From CAYYNP01 sp964472545 (lineage in GTDB: Bacteria > Planctomycetota > Planctomycetia > Pirellulales > Thermoguttaceae), in NCBI GenBank assembly GCA_964472545.1, contig CAYYNP010000274.1, positions 1-13,539 of the forward strand: 13,539 nucleotides of DNA, read 5' to 3'. This document shows, piece by piece, positions 1-7,583 of the stretch (its first letter is position 1; every line of letters begins with the position of its first letter). The translations under genes and the position numbers were made by a program. The notes beneath the pieces are model-generated. The model saw only the letters and a program-made list of their open reading frames with translations, made no database searches and had not been told where the DNA came from.

Positions 1-640
1 GGTTGGGCGTTGGGAGTTGGGAGTTGGGGGTTGGGCGTTGGGGGTGTTCTATCGGAGCGGCTTCGTTGTTGGCTTGTAGGGGGATGATCCAGAGAAAGAG
101 GGTGTGTGGCTTGGCGTCTTGTTGTGAGGGGACGACGAGTGTGTGGGTGGGTGTTGCGCCGGGGATGGGGTGTTCGTGGGAGACGATTCGGGTGCCGGGT
201 TTGAGTCTCTTCAGTTGCGGGATCAGCTTCTGCATCAGGTTGGGTGGCAAGTAGAGTGTGATCACGTCGGCGTCGCTGAGGTCGACGGTCAGAACGTCCT
301 TCTGTTCGATCTTGACCAGGTGGCCTAACCGGTCCCTCTGGGCGTTCGCTCGTGAGAGTTTCACCAGCAGCGGGTCGATTTCGTAGCCCACGGCCTTGCA
401 CCCATGTTGCTTTGCCGCCGCAATCACGATCCGGCCGTCCCCACTGCCGAGGTCAACGAGCAGGTCTTCCTTCTGCACGTTCGCCAGGCGCAACATGTTA
501 TCGACGACGTCGTGCGGCGTGGCGGTCGGGATACGGCCTTGCGGTGGCTGCCCCGCCACGGCCCCCAATGACGGCCCACCGCAGGTCATCACGGACAGCC
601 AACCGACAATTGCCACAGAGTAGGCTACGCGAAAACACAT
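1..640 (-). CDS. Secreted/anchored class I SAM-dependent methyltransferase, 3' end outside window
   Basis: The frame is open from ATG at 640 to the left edge (213 codons visible), so the stop lies outside the window. Residues 1-30 look like a signal peptide or membrane anchor (hydrophobic stretch about 5-28, Cys at 20). The methyltransferase core follows: motif I VDLGSGDGR at 62-70, the acidic ribose-binding residue in GYEID at about 87, and a DADVITLYLPPN segment at about 123-134. This combination (DLGSGDGR, GYEIDP, YLPPN) resembles the bacterial relatives of the FAM173/ATPSCKMT protein-lysine methyltransferases, so protein is a plausible substrate; that is inference from motif style. The last visible residues (about 198-213, rich in P, T, N and Q) are encoded by the heptamer tandem repeat at 3-44, an odd repeat-derived tail. 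It follows the ABC ATPase gene on the same strand after 160 bp containing another repeat array. No strong Shine-Dalgarno is visible. Confidence 0.85.
   Translation of the reverse strand, partial: MCFRVAYSVAIVGWLSVMTCGGPSLGAVAGQPPQGRIPTATPHDVVDNMLRLANVQKEDLLVDLGSGDGRIVIAAAKQHGCKAVGYEIDPLLVKLSRANAQRDRLGHLVKIEQKDVLTVDLSDADVITLYLPPNLMQKLIPQLKRLKPGTRIVSHEHPIPGATPTHTLVVPSQQDAKPHTLFLWIIPLQANNEAAPIEHPQRPTPNSQLPTPN
3..44. repeat. Heptamer tandem repeat (TTGGGNG), six units
   Basis: Six back-to-back 7-bp units: TTGGGCG, TTGGGAG, TTGGGAG, TTGGGGG, TTGGGCG, TTGGGGG. The plus strand fits a G-quadruplex pattern (GGG runs separated by 4 nt). The array lies inside the reading frame of the minus-strand methyltransferase, encoding its visible C-terminal tail, and may continue past the window edge. 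Confidence 0.9.
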
Positions 641-713
641 CGTAACTTCACGTCTCACGTTCGAGGTCTCACCTATGCAACAAAGGCCAACCATCACCCC
701 ATAATCCCACACG

Positions 714-783
714 CCCACCACTCACCACCCACCACTCACCACCCACTCCGAACTCCCCACTCCGAACTCCCCACTCCGAACTC
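714..783. repeat. 14-bp tandem repeat, five units of two types
   Basis: Two units of CCCACCACTCACCA (714-741) are followed by three perfect units of CCCACTCCGAACTC (742-783), plus a degenerate extension to about 800. The array fills the gap between the ABC ATPase stop (801-803) and the upstream region of the methyltransferase (start 640). The G-rich strand is the minus strand, opposite to the heptamer array at 3-44. No coding potential is visible here. Confidence 0.9.
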
Positions 784-800
784 CCGGCTCCCCACTCCCC

Positions 801-1727
801 TCACGCCACCGCCCCCTTGGTGACCAACATAAACACATCCTCCAGCGTCGGCTCCTTCTCGGCAAACGACCGCATCCGCACGCCGGCGGCGATCAGCTTC
901 TCCAGCAGTGCGGCGACCTGTTCGTCGTCGGCGGCCAGCTCCACGGTAATCTGGTGATCTTCGATCTGCACGTCGCGGGTCTCGGGCTGGCTGCGGACGA
1001 TCGAGACGCCGGTTTCGCTGTGCTCGTGGAACTTGATCTCGACGATCCGGTTGCGGCGGATGCGACGATAGACCTCGTCGATGGGGCCGTGCATCAAGAG
1101 CTTGCCGCGTTCGAGGATCCCGATCGAGGTGCAGCAGTCGGCCAACTCGGTGAGAATGTGGCTGGAGATCAGGATCGTCTTGCCCATCTTGCGGAGTTCT
1201 TTCAGCAGCGCCTTGACTTCCAGGCGCGCCCGGGGGTCCAGCCCGCTGGCCGGCTCGTCGAGGATCAGCACGGGCGGGTCGTGTACCAGGGTCTTGGCCA
1301 GGCAAAGCCTCTGTTTCATGCCGCGCGAGAGGCCGTTGACGTAGTCGTTCCGCTTGCCGGTCAGGTCCAACAGATCCAACACGTCGCCGATGACCTGCTT
1401 GCGATGGGCCTTGCGGATCTGATAGGCCACGGCGAAGAAGTCGAGAAACTCCCAGACCTTCATGCCGTCGTAAACGCCGAACGCGTCGGGCATGTAGCCC
1501 ACGCTGCGGCGCACGCCCATCGGGTCCTTGGTCACGCGGTGTCCGTTGACGATCCCCTCGCCGCTGGTGGCCTTCAGCAGCGTGGCCAGGAAGCGGATCG
1601 AGGTGCTCTTGCCCGCTCCGTTGGGGCCGATGAAGCCGAACGTTTCGCCGGGCTCGATCTTCAAGTTCAATTGGTCGACGGCCAACAGGTCGCCGTAGCG
1701 TTTCGAGAAATTGATGAGTTCGATCAT
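801..1727 (-). CDS. ABC transporter ATP-binding protein (GldA/ABC-2 exporter type)
   Basis: A 308-residue cytoplasmic ATPase with the complete ABC signature set: Walker A GPNGAGKS (34-41), the Q-loop region YMPD (about 78-81, with D where Q or E is usual), signature LSRGMKQR (133-140), Walker B VLILDEP (153-159), D-loop SGLD (161-164) and switch His190 in ISSH. A C-terminal extension of about 100 residues ends in the EPTLEDVF motif typical of ABC-2/CcmA/GldA-type ATPases. It should power a membrane permease, probably an ABC-2 exporter. The gene starts 26 bp after the stop of the 852-residue membrane protein on the same strand, so they are probably co-transcribed. No permease gene lies next to it in this window, which is unusual for the family. 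No clear Shine-Dalgarno precedes the ATG; ATG 1727 is the first start in frame and places the N-terminus correctly for the family. Confidence 0.95.
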   Translation of the reverse strand: MIELINFSKRYGDLLAVDQLNLKIEPGETFGFIGPNGAGKSTSIRFLATLLKATSGEGIVNGHRVTKDPMGVRRSVGYMPDAFGVYDGMKVWEFLDFFAVAYQIRKAHRKQVIGDVLDLLDLTGKRNDYVNGLSRGMKQRLCLAKTLVHDPPVLILDEPASGLDPRARLEVKALLKELRKMGKTILISSHILTELADCCTSIGILERGKLLMHGPIDEVYRRIRRNRIVEIKFHEHSETGVSIVRSQPETRDVQIEDHQITVELAADDEQVAALLEKLIAAGVRMRSFAEKEPTLEDVFMLVTKGAVA

Positions 1728-1753
1728 GGATCGGATACACGGGGTCTATGGGG

Positions 1754-4312
1754 TCACGGCTCCGCCGGCAGCGTGTTCTTGTCGGCTTGCGGGTCGGCGT
1801 CGAAGCCGTACTTCAGGTGGGCCACCAACAACGTGGCGCGTTGGGATTGCGAAGCCCCCGGATCGGCCGCCGGCCCGGGCAGTTCGTCGTCTACGGCGGC
1901 AATCAGCCGGATCTCGCCGGGCGGAAGGTCCTTTGCATCTCGGGCGGCCTCGAGCAGCCGGACGAGATCCAATTCGCCCAACTGCCGGCCGGCCATCGTC
2001 GGATGCGGTGCTTCGCCGCCCTTTCGAGACGTGCCGAATTCCACACTCAGCGTGTCTCCCGGCTCGATAGTGCCGAGCCAGGCAGTTTCCGTTTGTGGAG
2101 TGCCGCCGGAATCGCCCGTTTTCCGTCGGACGATCTCGGCACTGTGCAGCGCGAGGCCCGTCTCGTTGACCAGGCGATAAGAACCGACGGCCGGTTCGCT
2201 CCACGAGATTCCCCCGGCCAAGTCGACCATCTGCTCGCTGTGGACCATGCCGGTCGAATTCGACGCCACGTAGTAGCCCGAAACATCGGCGCCCTTTTGC
2301 CGGCGAAAAGCCAACTCTCGGGCGTCGCGCGGCTTGGTCTCCCGGCGGCTGGAGGTCTCCGGAAAGGCGTGTATCAGGGCGTCGGCGTCGTCGCAGTGGA
2401 AGTCGTACGACGTGCCCAGCGAGGTGTACAGGGCCGTGTATCGCGTGACGTGCGCTCGGGGGTAATCGCCCTGCAGTTCGATCACGGCCAATTCGGTCTG
2501 CGCGCGGACAAAGCCAATGTCGAGCTGCGCCATGCGGATGACACAAACCGTACACACCACGGCGATCACCGGCGCAGCGATCCAGGCCCATTCCACACGG
2601 CCGATCGTACGAAACACGGCCCAGTTGATCGGCACCAGGATCAGCAGATAGACGGCCACCGCCCAAACCACAAAGCTGCGATCGGGGATTTCGACCTGGG
2701 CCGCATCGCTCAACTCCTCGCGCACGGCGTTGGCAACCGGCCCGAAGTCGTTCCACGCGGCCACGCCGGGGCCTGGCGGCGTGGTCGTATCCGCCGGGGT
2801 GGGATCAACGGGTTCGGAAGAGTACCAGTCTATCTGCTGCTGCATCTCCCAAGACGAGCCGTACGCTCCGGTCAATTGGCTCTCCCGATGGACAACGTCG
2901 GCCGCGTACTCGTTGAACTCGGTACCGTGGTCCCTGACAAAATAGCGCAGTTGCGAGACGCGCGCCGGGTCGAGCGCAGAACGGCCGTCGGCCCAACCGA
3001 CTTGCAGCGGATCCACGGCTCCGTTGACGTTGCTGAGGTCCTGCCCGGGTTCGAGTTGTCCTGCGTGGTCGCCGAATTTCCTTCCCGGTCGCCGCAGCAA
3101 GTAAGCGTTGAACACTTCATCGTAGCCGTATTTCCAAGACGTCAACTGCCGGTCGCAAAGCCGAAACGCCGAGACGACGATCCGCCCGCGGCCCACGCGC
3201 CGCTCGGCCAGCAAATGGCCGCTTTGAGACATGAACGCGGCGTCGGAGTGTTTCTTGAGACGAACACCAAGCACCGGCGTGATCGGCTCCAGAGGTAGAG
3301 TCGCCTTCGCCGGTTGCTTCTTATCGCTTTCGTTCCAGACATTCAACTCCTTGAAGGCTTCCTTACCCAATTCCCACACCCCCGTTTCGGCCGTGGCCGG
3401 CAGATACGGTTCGAGGAAGCTGCCGCCGAGTGTGTCGAGTGTGTCGGGACCGCTAATGATCAGGTTGCCGCCCCAGTGCAGCCAGTCGAGCAGGTTTTGC
3501 CTGGTGGTGGAATCGAGTTCTTCCGGATCGGCGTCGTCCCACAAGATGCAGGCGATCGTGGTCCACATCAGCGGATGGGACGGCAACACCACCGGCCGTT
3601 CGCCCGTCTTGCGGACGATGCGGTAGTACGGCCGGATGCTGCTGTCCATCAAAGAATCGACCGGCGGTTTGATCGAGGTGAGCGTGTTGAGGAAGCCGTA
3701 CTTTTCCGGCGACCGGGCCAGCACCACGAAGTGATACTGATAGGAGGGCATTCGCAACAGCCGCTGTGAGTTTTCGTATCGTCGCCCACCGCCGTCGCGG
3801 CCCCGCAGCAGCACGGAGACGCTGGTCTTCTCTTGCGTCGCCGGGGCGAACAACACCGATTCGATCGCCTTCGGTTCCGCCTTGGCCAGGGAAAACTGAC
3901 GCGTGGTCGTCAGGCCGAACTCGGTACCGACCAGCGGAATCGGCCGACCGCGGCCGTCGGTCACGTCGATTTGCAGGTCGCCGAGGAAGTCGAAGTTGTT
4001 GGCCTTAGCCCGAAGCGTCGCCGCGGACCAGTGGCCCGGCTTGTAGTATCCGCCGCTCGGCGACCCTGCGTTGGGCAGCGGCGTAAGCTGGCTGATCTCG
4101 AAATCGGGCTTGGGTTTCTCTTTGGTCTTGGTGGTCTCGGTCTGGGTGGTCGTGGCGTCGGTCGTCGCGGCGTCGTCGCGGCAGCCGCCGCAGCCGGGCA
4201 GCGCGGCGAGCACGACGGCCAACGCCATCACCGCAGGGACGGCTCCCCACGAACTGACCTTCCAGTCGGCCCACGGCCGTGTTGGCTCGCGTGTCGTGCC
4301 CATGGTGTGCAT
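1754..4312 (-). CDS. Large lipoprotein-like membrane protein with GATase-fold domain, ABC auxiliary component (GldG-like)
   Basis: I chose ATG 4312 (852 aa). The frame is open to 4435, but the extra 41 codons run through a 13-bp repeat array, and GGGGAG sits just upstream of ATG 4312. Residues 23-40 are hydrophobic and end in LPGC (Cys41), a lipobox-like site, followed by a T/K/E-rich linker. A periplasmic region follows, with a segment at about 240-300 (SHPLMWTTIACILWDD, then LLDWLHWGGNLIISGP) typical of GATase-1-like/DUF4350-type domains that lack enzymatic residues. Near 547-592 two membrane segments carry the pattern YLLILVPINWAVFR...EWAWIAAPVI, known from uncharacterised membrane proteins beside ABC transporters. 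A soluble C-terminal domain of about 250 residues follows. The gene directly precedes the ABC ATPase, which suggests an auxiliary subunit of that transporter, analogous to GldG. The substrate is unknown. Confidence 0.8.
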   Translation of the reverse strand: MHTMGTTREPTRPWADWKVSSWGAVPAVMALAVVLAALPGCGGCRDDAATTDATTTQTETTKTKEKPKPDFEISQLTPLPNAGSPSGGYYKPGHWSAATLRAKANNFDFLGDLQIDVTDGRGRPIPLVGTEFGLTTTRQFSLAKAEPKAIESVLFAPATQEKTSVSVLLRGRDGGGRRYENSQRLLRMPSYQYHFVVLARSPEKYGFLNTLTSIKPPVDSLMDSSIRPYYRIVRKTGERPVVLPSHPLMWTTIACILWDDADPEELDSTTRQNLLDWLHWGGNLIISGPDTLDTLGGSFLEPYLPATAETGVWELGKEAFKELNVWNESDKKQPAKATLPLEPITPVLGVRLKKHSDAAFMSQSGHLLAERRVGRGRIVVSAFRLCDRQLTSWKYGYDEVFNAYLLRRPGRKFGDHAGQLEPGQDLSNVNGAVDPLQVGWADGRSALDPARVSQLRYFVRDHGTEFNEYAADVVHRESQLTGAYGSSWEMQQQIDWYSSEPVDPTPADTTTPPGPGVAAWNDFGPVANAVREELSDAAQVEIPDRSFVVWAVAVYLLILVPINWAVFRTIGRVEWAWIAAPVIAVVCTVCVIRMAQLDIGFVRAQTELAVIELQGDYPRAHVTRYTALYTSLGTSYDFHCDDADALIHAFPETSSRRETKPRDARELAFRRQKGADVSGYYVASNSTGMVHSEQMVDLAGGISWSEPAVGSYRLVNETGLALHSAEIVRRKTGDSGGTPQTETAWLGTIEPGDTLSVEFGTSRKGGEAPHPTMAGRQLGELDLVRLLEAARDAKDLPPGEIRLIAAVDDELPGPAADPGASQSQRATLLVAHLKYGFDADPQADKNTLPAEP

Positions 4313-4362
4313 GGCTCCCCGGTATGGCTCCCCGGTATGGCTCCCCGGTATGGCTCCCCGGC
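4311..4362. repeat. 13-bp tandem repeat (ATGGCTCCCCGGT), four units
   Basis: There are three perfect units at 4311-4349 and a fourth at 4350-4362 that differs in the last base. On the minus strand each unit reads ACCGGGGAGCCAT, so every unit carries a Shine-Dalgarno-like GGGGAG. The unit nearest the gene continues into G, creating the ATG at 4312 used as the start of the membrane protein. The rest of the 4363-4527 gap shows nothing further that I can assign. Confidence 0.92.
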
Positions 4363-4527
4363 TCGGCAATCCTCGGCCGCGGCGGTGGACGGCGAATGCC
4401 ACAGATCGAAAACCGACCCACAGCAACCGCAGCACGGCCGCACATTTCGAGTGTACCCGCTGGAGGCGGCGGTGAGAAGGCGGGGGAGTCGACTCGTACG
4501 GCGGAGTGGGTGTGACCGCAATGCCGC

Positions 4528-5733
4528 TCAGACCAATACCGGCAACTGCTCGAACACCTCGTCGACCGCCGTGAACGGACGCACGTCGACCCCGTCGACC
4601 GACTCGATCGAGAGTTCCGGATAGAGCGCCAGGTCGATTTCCTCCAGCGACGGATTCTCGAAGCGCTCACCCTCGGCCGTCCGCAGACACTGAACCTTGG
4701 GCTCCACGGGAAAGTCCGGGTTGAAATCGACCACCACGGCCTCCACGCCGTCGGAAAGCGTGACCACCTGGCCGATGGGAAATGCCGGCACCGTTTGATA
4801 TAGGGCCGATTCCACGACCGGATCGAAGAAACCGCTGCATCGGGTGCGCATCTCGTGCAACACCTGCACCGGCAGCTTCGCCTCGGAGTAGCAGCGCCGG
4901 CTGGTGGCGGCGTCGTAGACGTCGACCACCGTGGCGATCCGCGAAAAGACCGGGATCTGACGGCCCGAGAGCGGCGGCAGCGGCTCGCCCGTGCCGCAAT
5001 CGATCCTCGCAGGGTAGCCGCGGCCGTCGAAACGCTGGTGGTGGTTCAAAGCGATCTGCGCGGCCGAGGCGGGCAGGTTGCCCTGGACCATTTCGTATCC
5101 GTACTCGGGATGCCGCCGCATCTCGACCATCTCTTCGTCGGTGAGCTTGCCCGGCTTGTGCAGGATCTCCGGCGGCACCCGCATCTTCCCCACGTCGTGC
5201 AGCAGGCAGCCCAGCGCCAGCCAGTGGAGGTTCTTGGCGTCCCGGGCGGTCTTGTGGCAACGCTCGTCGATCAGGTAGCGTTCGAGCCGCATCCCCAGCA
5301 GCAGCGACAAGTAACAGACGTTCGTCGAGTGCGACATCAGGTAGTTGTCGAACGCGTCGAGCTTCTGTAGCAGGATGCTGCTGCCGGAACTGGCCTTGAG
5401 GAAGCCGAACAGATCGCCGATCGAGTCCTCGAAATGGACCTGATCCAATTCGACCGACGAATCCCGCATCACGTCCTCGAAGTTGCTGCGCACGCGGGCG
5501 TAGACCTCGCGCTGGCGGTCTCCGAGCCCTTCATCGATCAACTCTTCGAGAAACTCCAAGTCGCGGTGACGGACCCAGACCTCCAGAATTCCCAACTGCC
5601 GCAGCCGCGGCACCAAGTCCATCGGGATCTCCATGTCCCGTTGCAGCAGGAAACGGTATGGATCTCTGGGAGCCGGGATCGGCCTCGCGAGGATCATGCC
5701 CGGCTCGATTTTCTGGATGGGGACTCGGAGCAT
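4528..5733 (-). CDS. HD-GYP domain protein (putative cyclic-di-GMP phosphodiesterase)
   Basis: A 401-residue soluble protein. The N-terminal part (1-70) resembles the small domain found ahead of many HD-GYP proteins (VPIQKIEPGMILARPI). The HD-GYP core runs from about 120 to 320: first His in SHSTN (135), HD pair 179-180 with Lys183 in LLHDVGK, His208 in RRHPEYG, and the tandem histidines of HHQRFDGRGYP (231-241), followed by VVDVYDA (270-275). The usual motif is HHExxDGxGYP; here Glu is Gln, while the metal-ligand histidines and the GYP are intact. HD-GYP proteins hydrolyse cyclic-di-GMP to pGpG or GMP; activity here is inferred. The C-terminal part (about 325-380) looks like a small beta domain (GQVVTLSDGVEAVVVDF). 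No sensor domain is fused. It is on the same strand as the ABC locus but separated by 215 bp, so probably a separate transcript. Confidence 0.92.
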   Translation of the reverse strand: MLRVPIQKIEPGMILARPIPAPRDPYRFLLQRDMEIPMDLVPRLRQLGILEVWVRHRDLEFLEELIDEGLGDRQREVYARVRSNFEDVMRDSSVELDQVHFEDSIGDLFGFLKASSGSSILLQKLDAFDNYLMSHSTNVCYLSLLLGMRLERYLIDERCHKTARDAKNLHWLALGCLLHDVGKMRVPPEILHKPGKLTDEEMVEMRRHPEYGYEMVQGNLPASAAQIALNHHQRFDGRGYPARIDCGTGEPLPPLSGRQIPVFSRIATVVDVYDAATSRRCYSEAKLPVQVLHEMRTRCSGFFDPVVESALYQTVPAFPIGQVVTLSDGVEAVVVDFNPDFPVEPKVQCLRTAEGERFENPSLEEIDLALYPELSIESVDGVDVRPFTAVDEVFEQLPVLV

Positions 5734-6054
5734 CGCACGCGTTGTGGTTAGTACGGGAGTTCATCGCCTACCTAATGTTTAGCTTATAGAATCCCCGATG
5801 CCCCTCCGGAGAGCCAATCGCGTGCTTTTTGGCCAGGTATTTTGTTGGCAACGAATGGGGGGAATGCGACGCTTGTGCCGAGAACCGGCGTCCTGTGACA
5901 ATCGCAATACCGGGCGGCGCCGTACCGGGTGGCTGGGGCAAAGCGCAGCGGTGCCCCAGTGATTCTCGGGGTTGCTCAAACGTCGGTAACCTGGAACGCC
6001 GCCTCACCTCGCACCTGCCGGGCAACCGTCCAGAACGCGTGCTGCAGCTCGGTA
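5734..6054. other. Intergenic region with one inverted repeat
   Basis: This 321-bp gap lies between the ABM gene stop and the HD-GYP start, both on the minus strand. It holds an inverted repeat at 5933-5959 (listed separately), a GC palindrome GGCGCC near 5915-5921, and an AT-richer stretch at 5773-5792 with TATAAG on the minus strand that could be a -10 box for the HD-GYP gene. I found no matching -35. ORFs crossing it have no recognisable content. Confidence 0.5.
5933..5959. repeat. Inverted repeat, 8-bp arms and 11-nt loop
   Basis: The arms are CTGGGGCA (5933-5940) and TGCCCCAG (5952-5959), with the loop between them. It lies about 95 nt after the ABM gene stop and could help end that transcript, but no T-run follows on either strand. 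It may equally be a dispersed intergenic palindrome. Confidence 0.55.
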
Positions 6055-6363
6055 TTAGGCGGGCCCAAGAATCTGCAACCCGGCACCCACTCGCAGGCCT
6101 TCGGTGGCCTTGCGGAATTCGAGCATGTGCGGCGCCTTTAGGTGAGCCGTCAACGCCTCGAGGCTCTCCCACTTCTCGATCACGATCACCACGTTGTCGC
6201 GCATCACCGGTGGATCGAGGATCGCGTTTTCCGCATCGAGCCAAGGCCCGTATTCAACACAGCCGTTCTCGGCCAGCACCTTCGGCACCAGTTCCTTGAA
6301 GATCTTCAGGAACGCGTCACGTTGGCCGTCTTTGACTTCGATCGTCGCCAGCACGGAGATCAT
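6055..6363 (-). CDS. Antibiotic biosynthesis monooxygenase (ABM)-domain protein, YgiN-like
   Basis: A 102-residue protein that starts at ATG 6363; AAGGAA about 10 nt upstream supports this start over the longer open frame reaching 6681. The sequence has the features of a single dimeric alpha+beta barrel ABM domain: opening strand ISVLATIEVKDGQRDAF, the L.....GCVEYGPWLD segment (about 33-46), NVVIVIEKWESLEALTAHLKAPHM (about 58-81), and a C-terminal strand. ABM proteins of this size include quinol/quinone monooxygenase-like YgiN and heme-degrading relatives; which activity applies here cannot be told. It lies 67 bp after the enolase-like gene on the same strand, so the two may form an operon. 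Confidence 0.88.
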   Translation of the reverse strand: MISVLATIEVKDGQRDAFLKIFKELVPKVLAENGCVEYGPWLDAENAILDPPVMRDNVVIVIEKWESLEALTAHLKAPHMLEFRKATEGLRVGAGLQILGPA

Positions 6364-6430
6364 CGCTCTTGTTCCTTCTTGAGGGTTGTGCGTCTCTGAT
6401 TCGTGGCTGCCCGGGTGCATTGCACGGGCG

Positions 6431-7546
6431 TTAGACCTCGGCGCGAGCGATACATGCCTTCTCCAGTAGCTCCATATCCGGCTCGATCCCAATACCCGAT
6501 TCCGACCAGAGCTTGACTTGCAGCGTGTCGCTCTCGCCACTGCGCCGCGGCACCAGCGGCGGGGCCAAATGTTGCACGAACGTCTCCTCCGGCGGGATGT
6601 AGTCGGCCGGATAGGTGAAGTTCTCTCTGGCGGCCAGGGCCAGCCCGATGCGGACGCCGACCGCCGATTGCGGCGCGGCACCGAGGAAACAGGGGACCTC
6701 GGCCGGCAGGCAGGCGTCGTCGATCGCCACCGCCGGTGTCAGGCCGCCGACGCGGCCCGGGTTGACGTTCATGTATCGGCAACTGTGCAAGTCCAGCGCC
6801 ATCTCGGCCTGGGCCGGCGTCGTCACGCCCTCGTCGAGACAGACCGGCGTGCGCGACGACTCCTGGAGCATGGCGTGGCCCACTAGATCGGCCGGGGAAA
6901 ACGGCTGCTCGACCATCTCGATGCCAAAATCGTCCAGGCGGTAGAGCAACTCCATGTGCTCCAGGCCCAACGCGCCCTCCACGTCGACGTGCAGCCGCTC
7001 GGTGGCAAATTCCTTGCGGACCGTATCGACCATCTGCACGTCCCAACCCGGGCGAAACATCAGCCGCACCCGGGCGAATCCGGTCTCGAACGCACGGCCA
7101 ATCTCGGCCAGGAAGTCCTCGACCGAATCCATCTGGTCGAAGGTCACGCCAAGTTCGATCTCATCGCGCTTTCCGTCGAGCAGTGCGTGCAGCGGCTTGT
7201 CTTCCAGCCGGGCCCGGAGGTCCCACCACGCGGTATCCAGCGCCGCCTTGGCGTAGCGATTGCCGCGGAAGTCCTTCAGCCGCTCCGTCAGTTTTTCGCC
7301 GGATTCGACTTCCGTTCCCGCCACCATCGGCGCCATCCAATCGCGCAAACAGCCGAACACGCCGGCAGCCCATTCGCCCCCGGCCGTCGGGGCGTTGCCC
7401 GGGCTGGCATCGCCCCAACCGGCGACGTCGCCGCTGCGCATCCGCACCAAAACCGTCTCCAGCGCGTCGCGGGGCCCGGCCGGCGTCGTTTGCGGCTGCC
7501 GCAAGGGCAACGCCACGTGAAACAACTCAATCGAATCAATCTGCAT
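6431..7546 (-). CDS. Enolase-superfamily protein (OSBS/N-acylamino acid racemase-like) lacking the catalytic lysines
   Basis: A 371-residue, full-length member of the muconate-lactonizing subgroup of the enolase superfamily, closest in motif order to o-succinylbenzoate synthase (MenC)/N-succinylamino acid racemase: an N-terminal capping domain (1-125, with ALDTAWWDL at 102-110), then the barrel. The three metal ligands are visible: Asp188 (VDVE), Glu213 (VEQP) and Asp238 (CLDEG). The catalytic lysines are not. The KxK motif of the second strand reads R161-L-M163 (RLMFRPGWD, where family members have KLKIKPGWD), and the NxKPGRxGG lysine is Asn262 (NVNPGRVGG). The fold and Mg site are therefore kept but the acid/base pair is lost, so the usual OSBS/racemase chemistry is unlikely. 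It may be a pseudoenzyme or have another activity. It precedes the ABM gene. I withhold the name menC for this reason. Confidence 0.9.
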   Translation of the reverse strand: MQIDSIELFHVALPLRQPQTTPAGPRDALETVLVRMRSGDVAGWGDASPGNAPTAGGEWAAGVFGCLRDWMAPMVAGTEVESGEKLTERLKDFRGNRYAKAALDTAWWDLRARLEDKPLHALLDGKRDEIELGVTFDQMDSVEDFLAEIGRAFETGFARVRLMFRPGWDVQMVDTVRKEFATERLHVDVEGALGLEHMELLYRLDDFGIEMVEQPFSPADLVGHAMLQESSRTPVCLDEGVTTPAQAEMALDLHSCRYMNVNPGRVGGLTPAVAIDDACLPAEVPCFLGAAPQSAVGVRIGLALAARENFTYPADYIPPEETFVQHLAPPLVPRRSGESDTLQVKLWSESGIGIEPDMELLEKACIARAEV

Positions 7547-7583
7547 GGTAGTCAGCTTCTATCGGTGGTCGGCGACGGTCTAC

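Noticed and set aside
954..2180. Long plus-strand ORF (408 aa) opposite the ABC ATPase
   Set aside because: Composition is the reverse-frame shadow of a high-GC gene; no motifs, and the minus strand has all ABC motifs.
1748..3298. Plus-strand ORF of 516 aa opposite the large membrane protein
   Set aside because: No recognisable domain; the minus-strand frame has a signal segment, membrane spans and family-like patterns.
4311..4362. CRISPR-like array
   Set aside because: Units are 13 bp and directly adjacent without spacers; no cas genes in the window.
6055..6681. Longer 208-aa version of the ABM protein
   Set aside because: The extra N-terminus overlaps the enolase-like gene and is Arg/Ser-rich out-of-frame sequence; ATG 6363 has a ribosome binding site.
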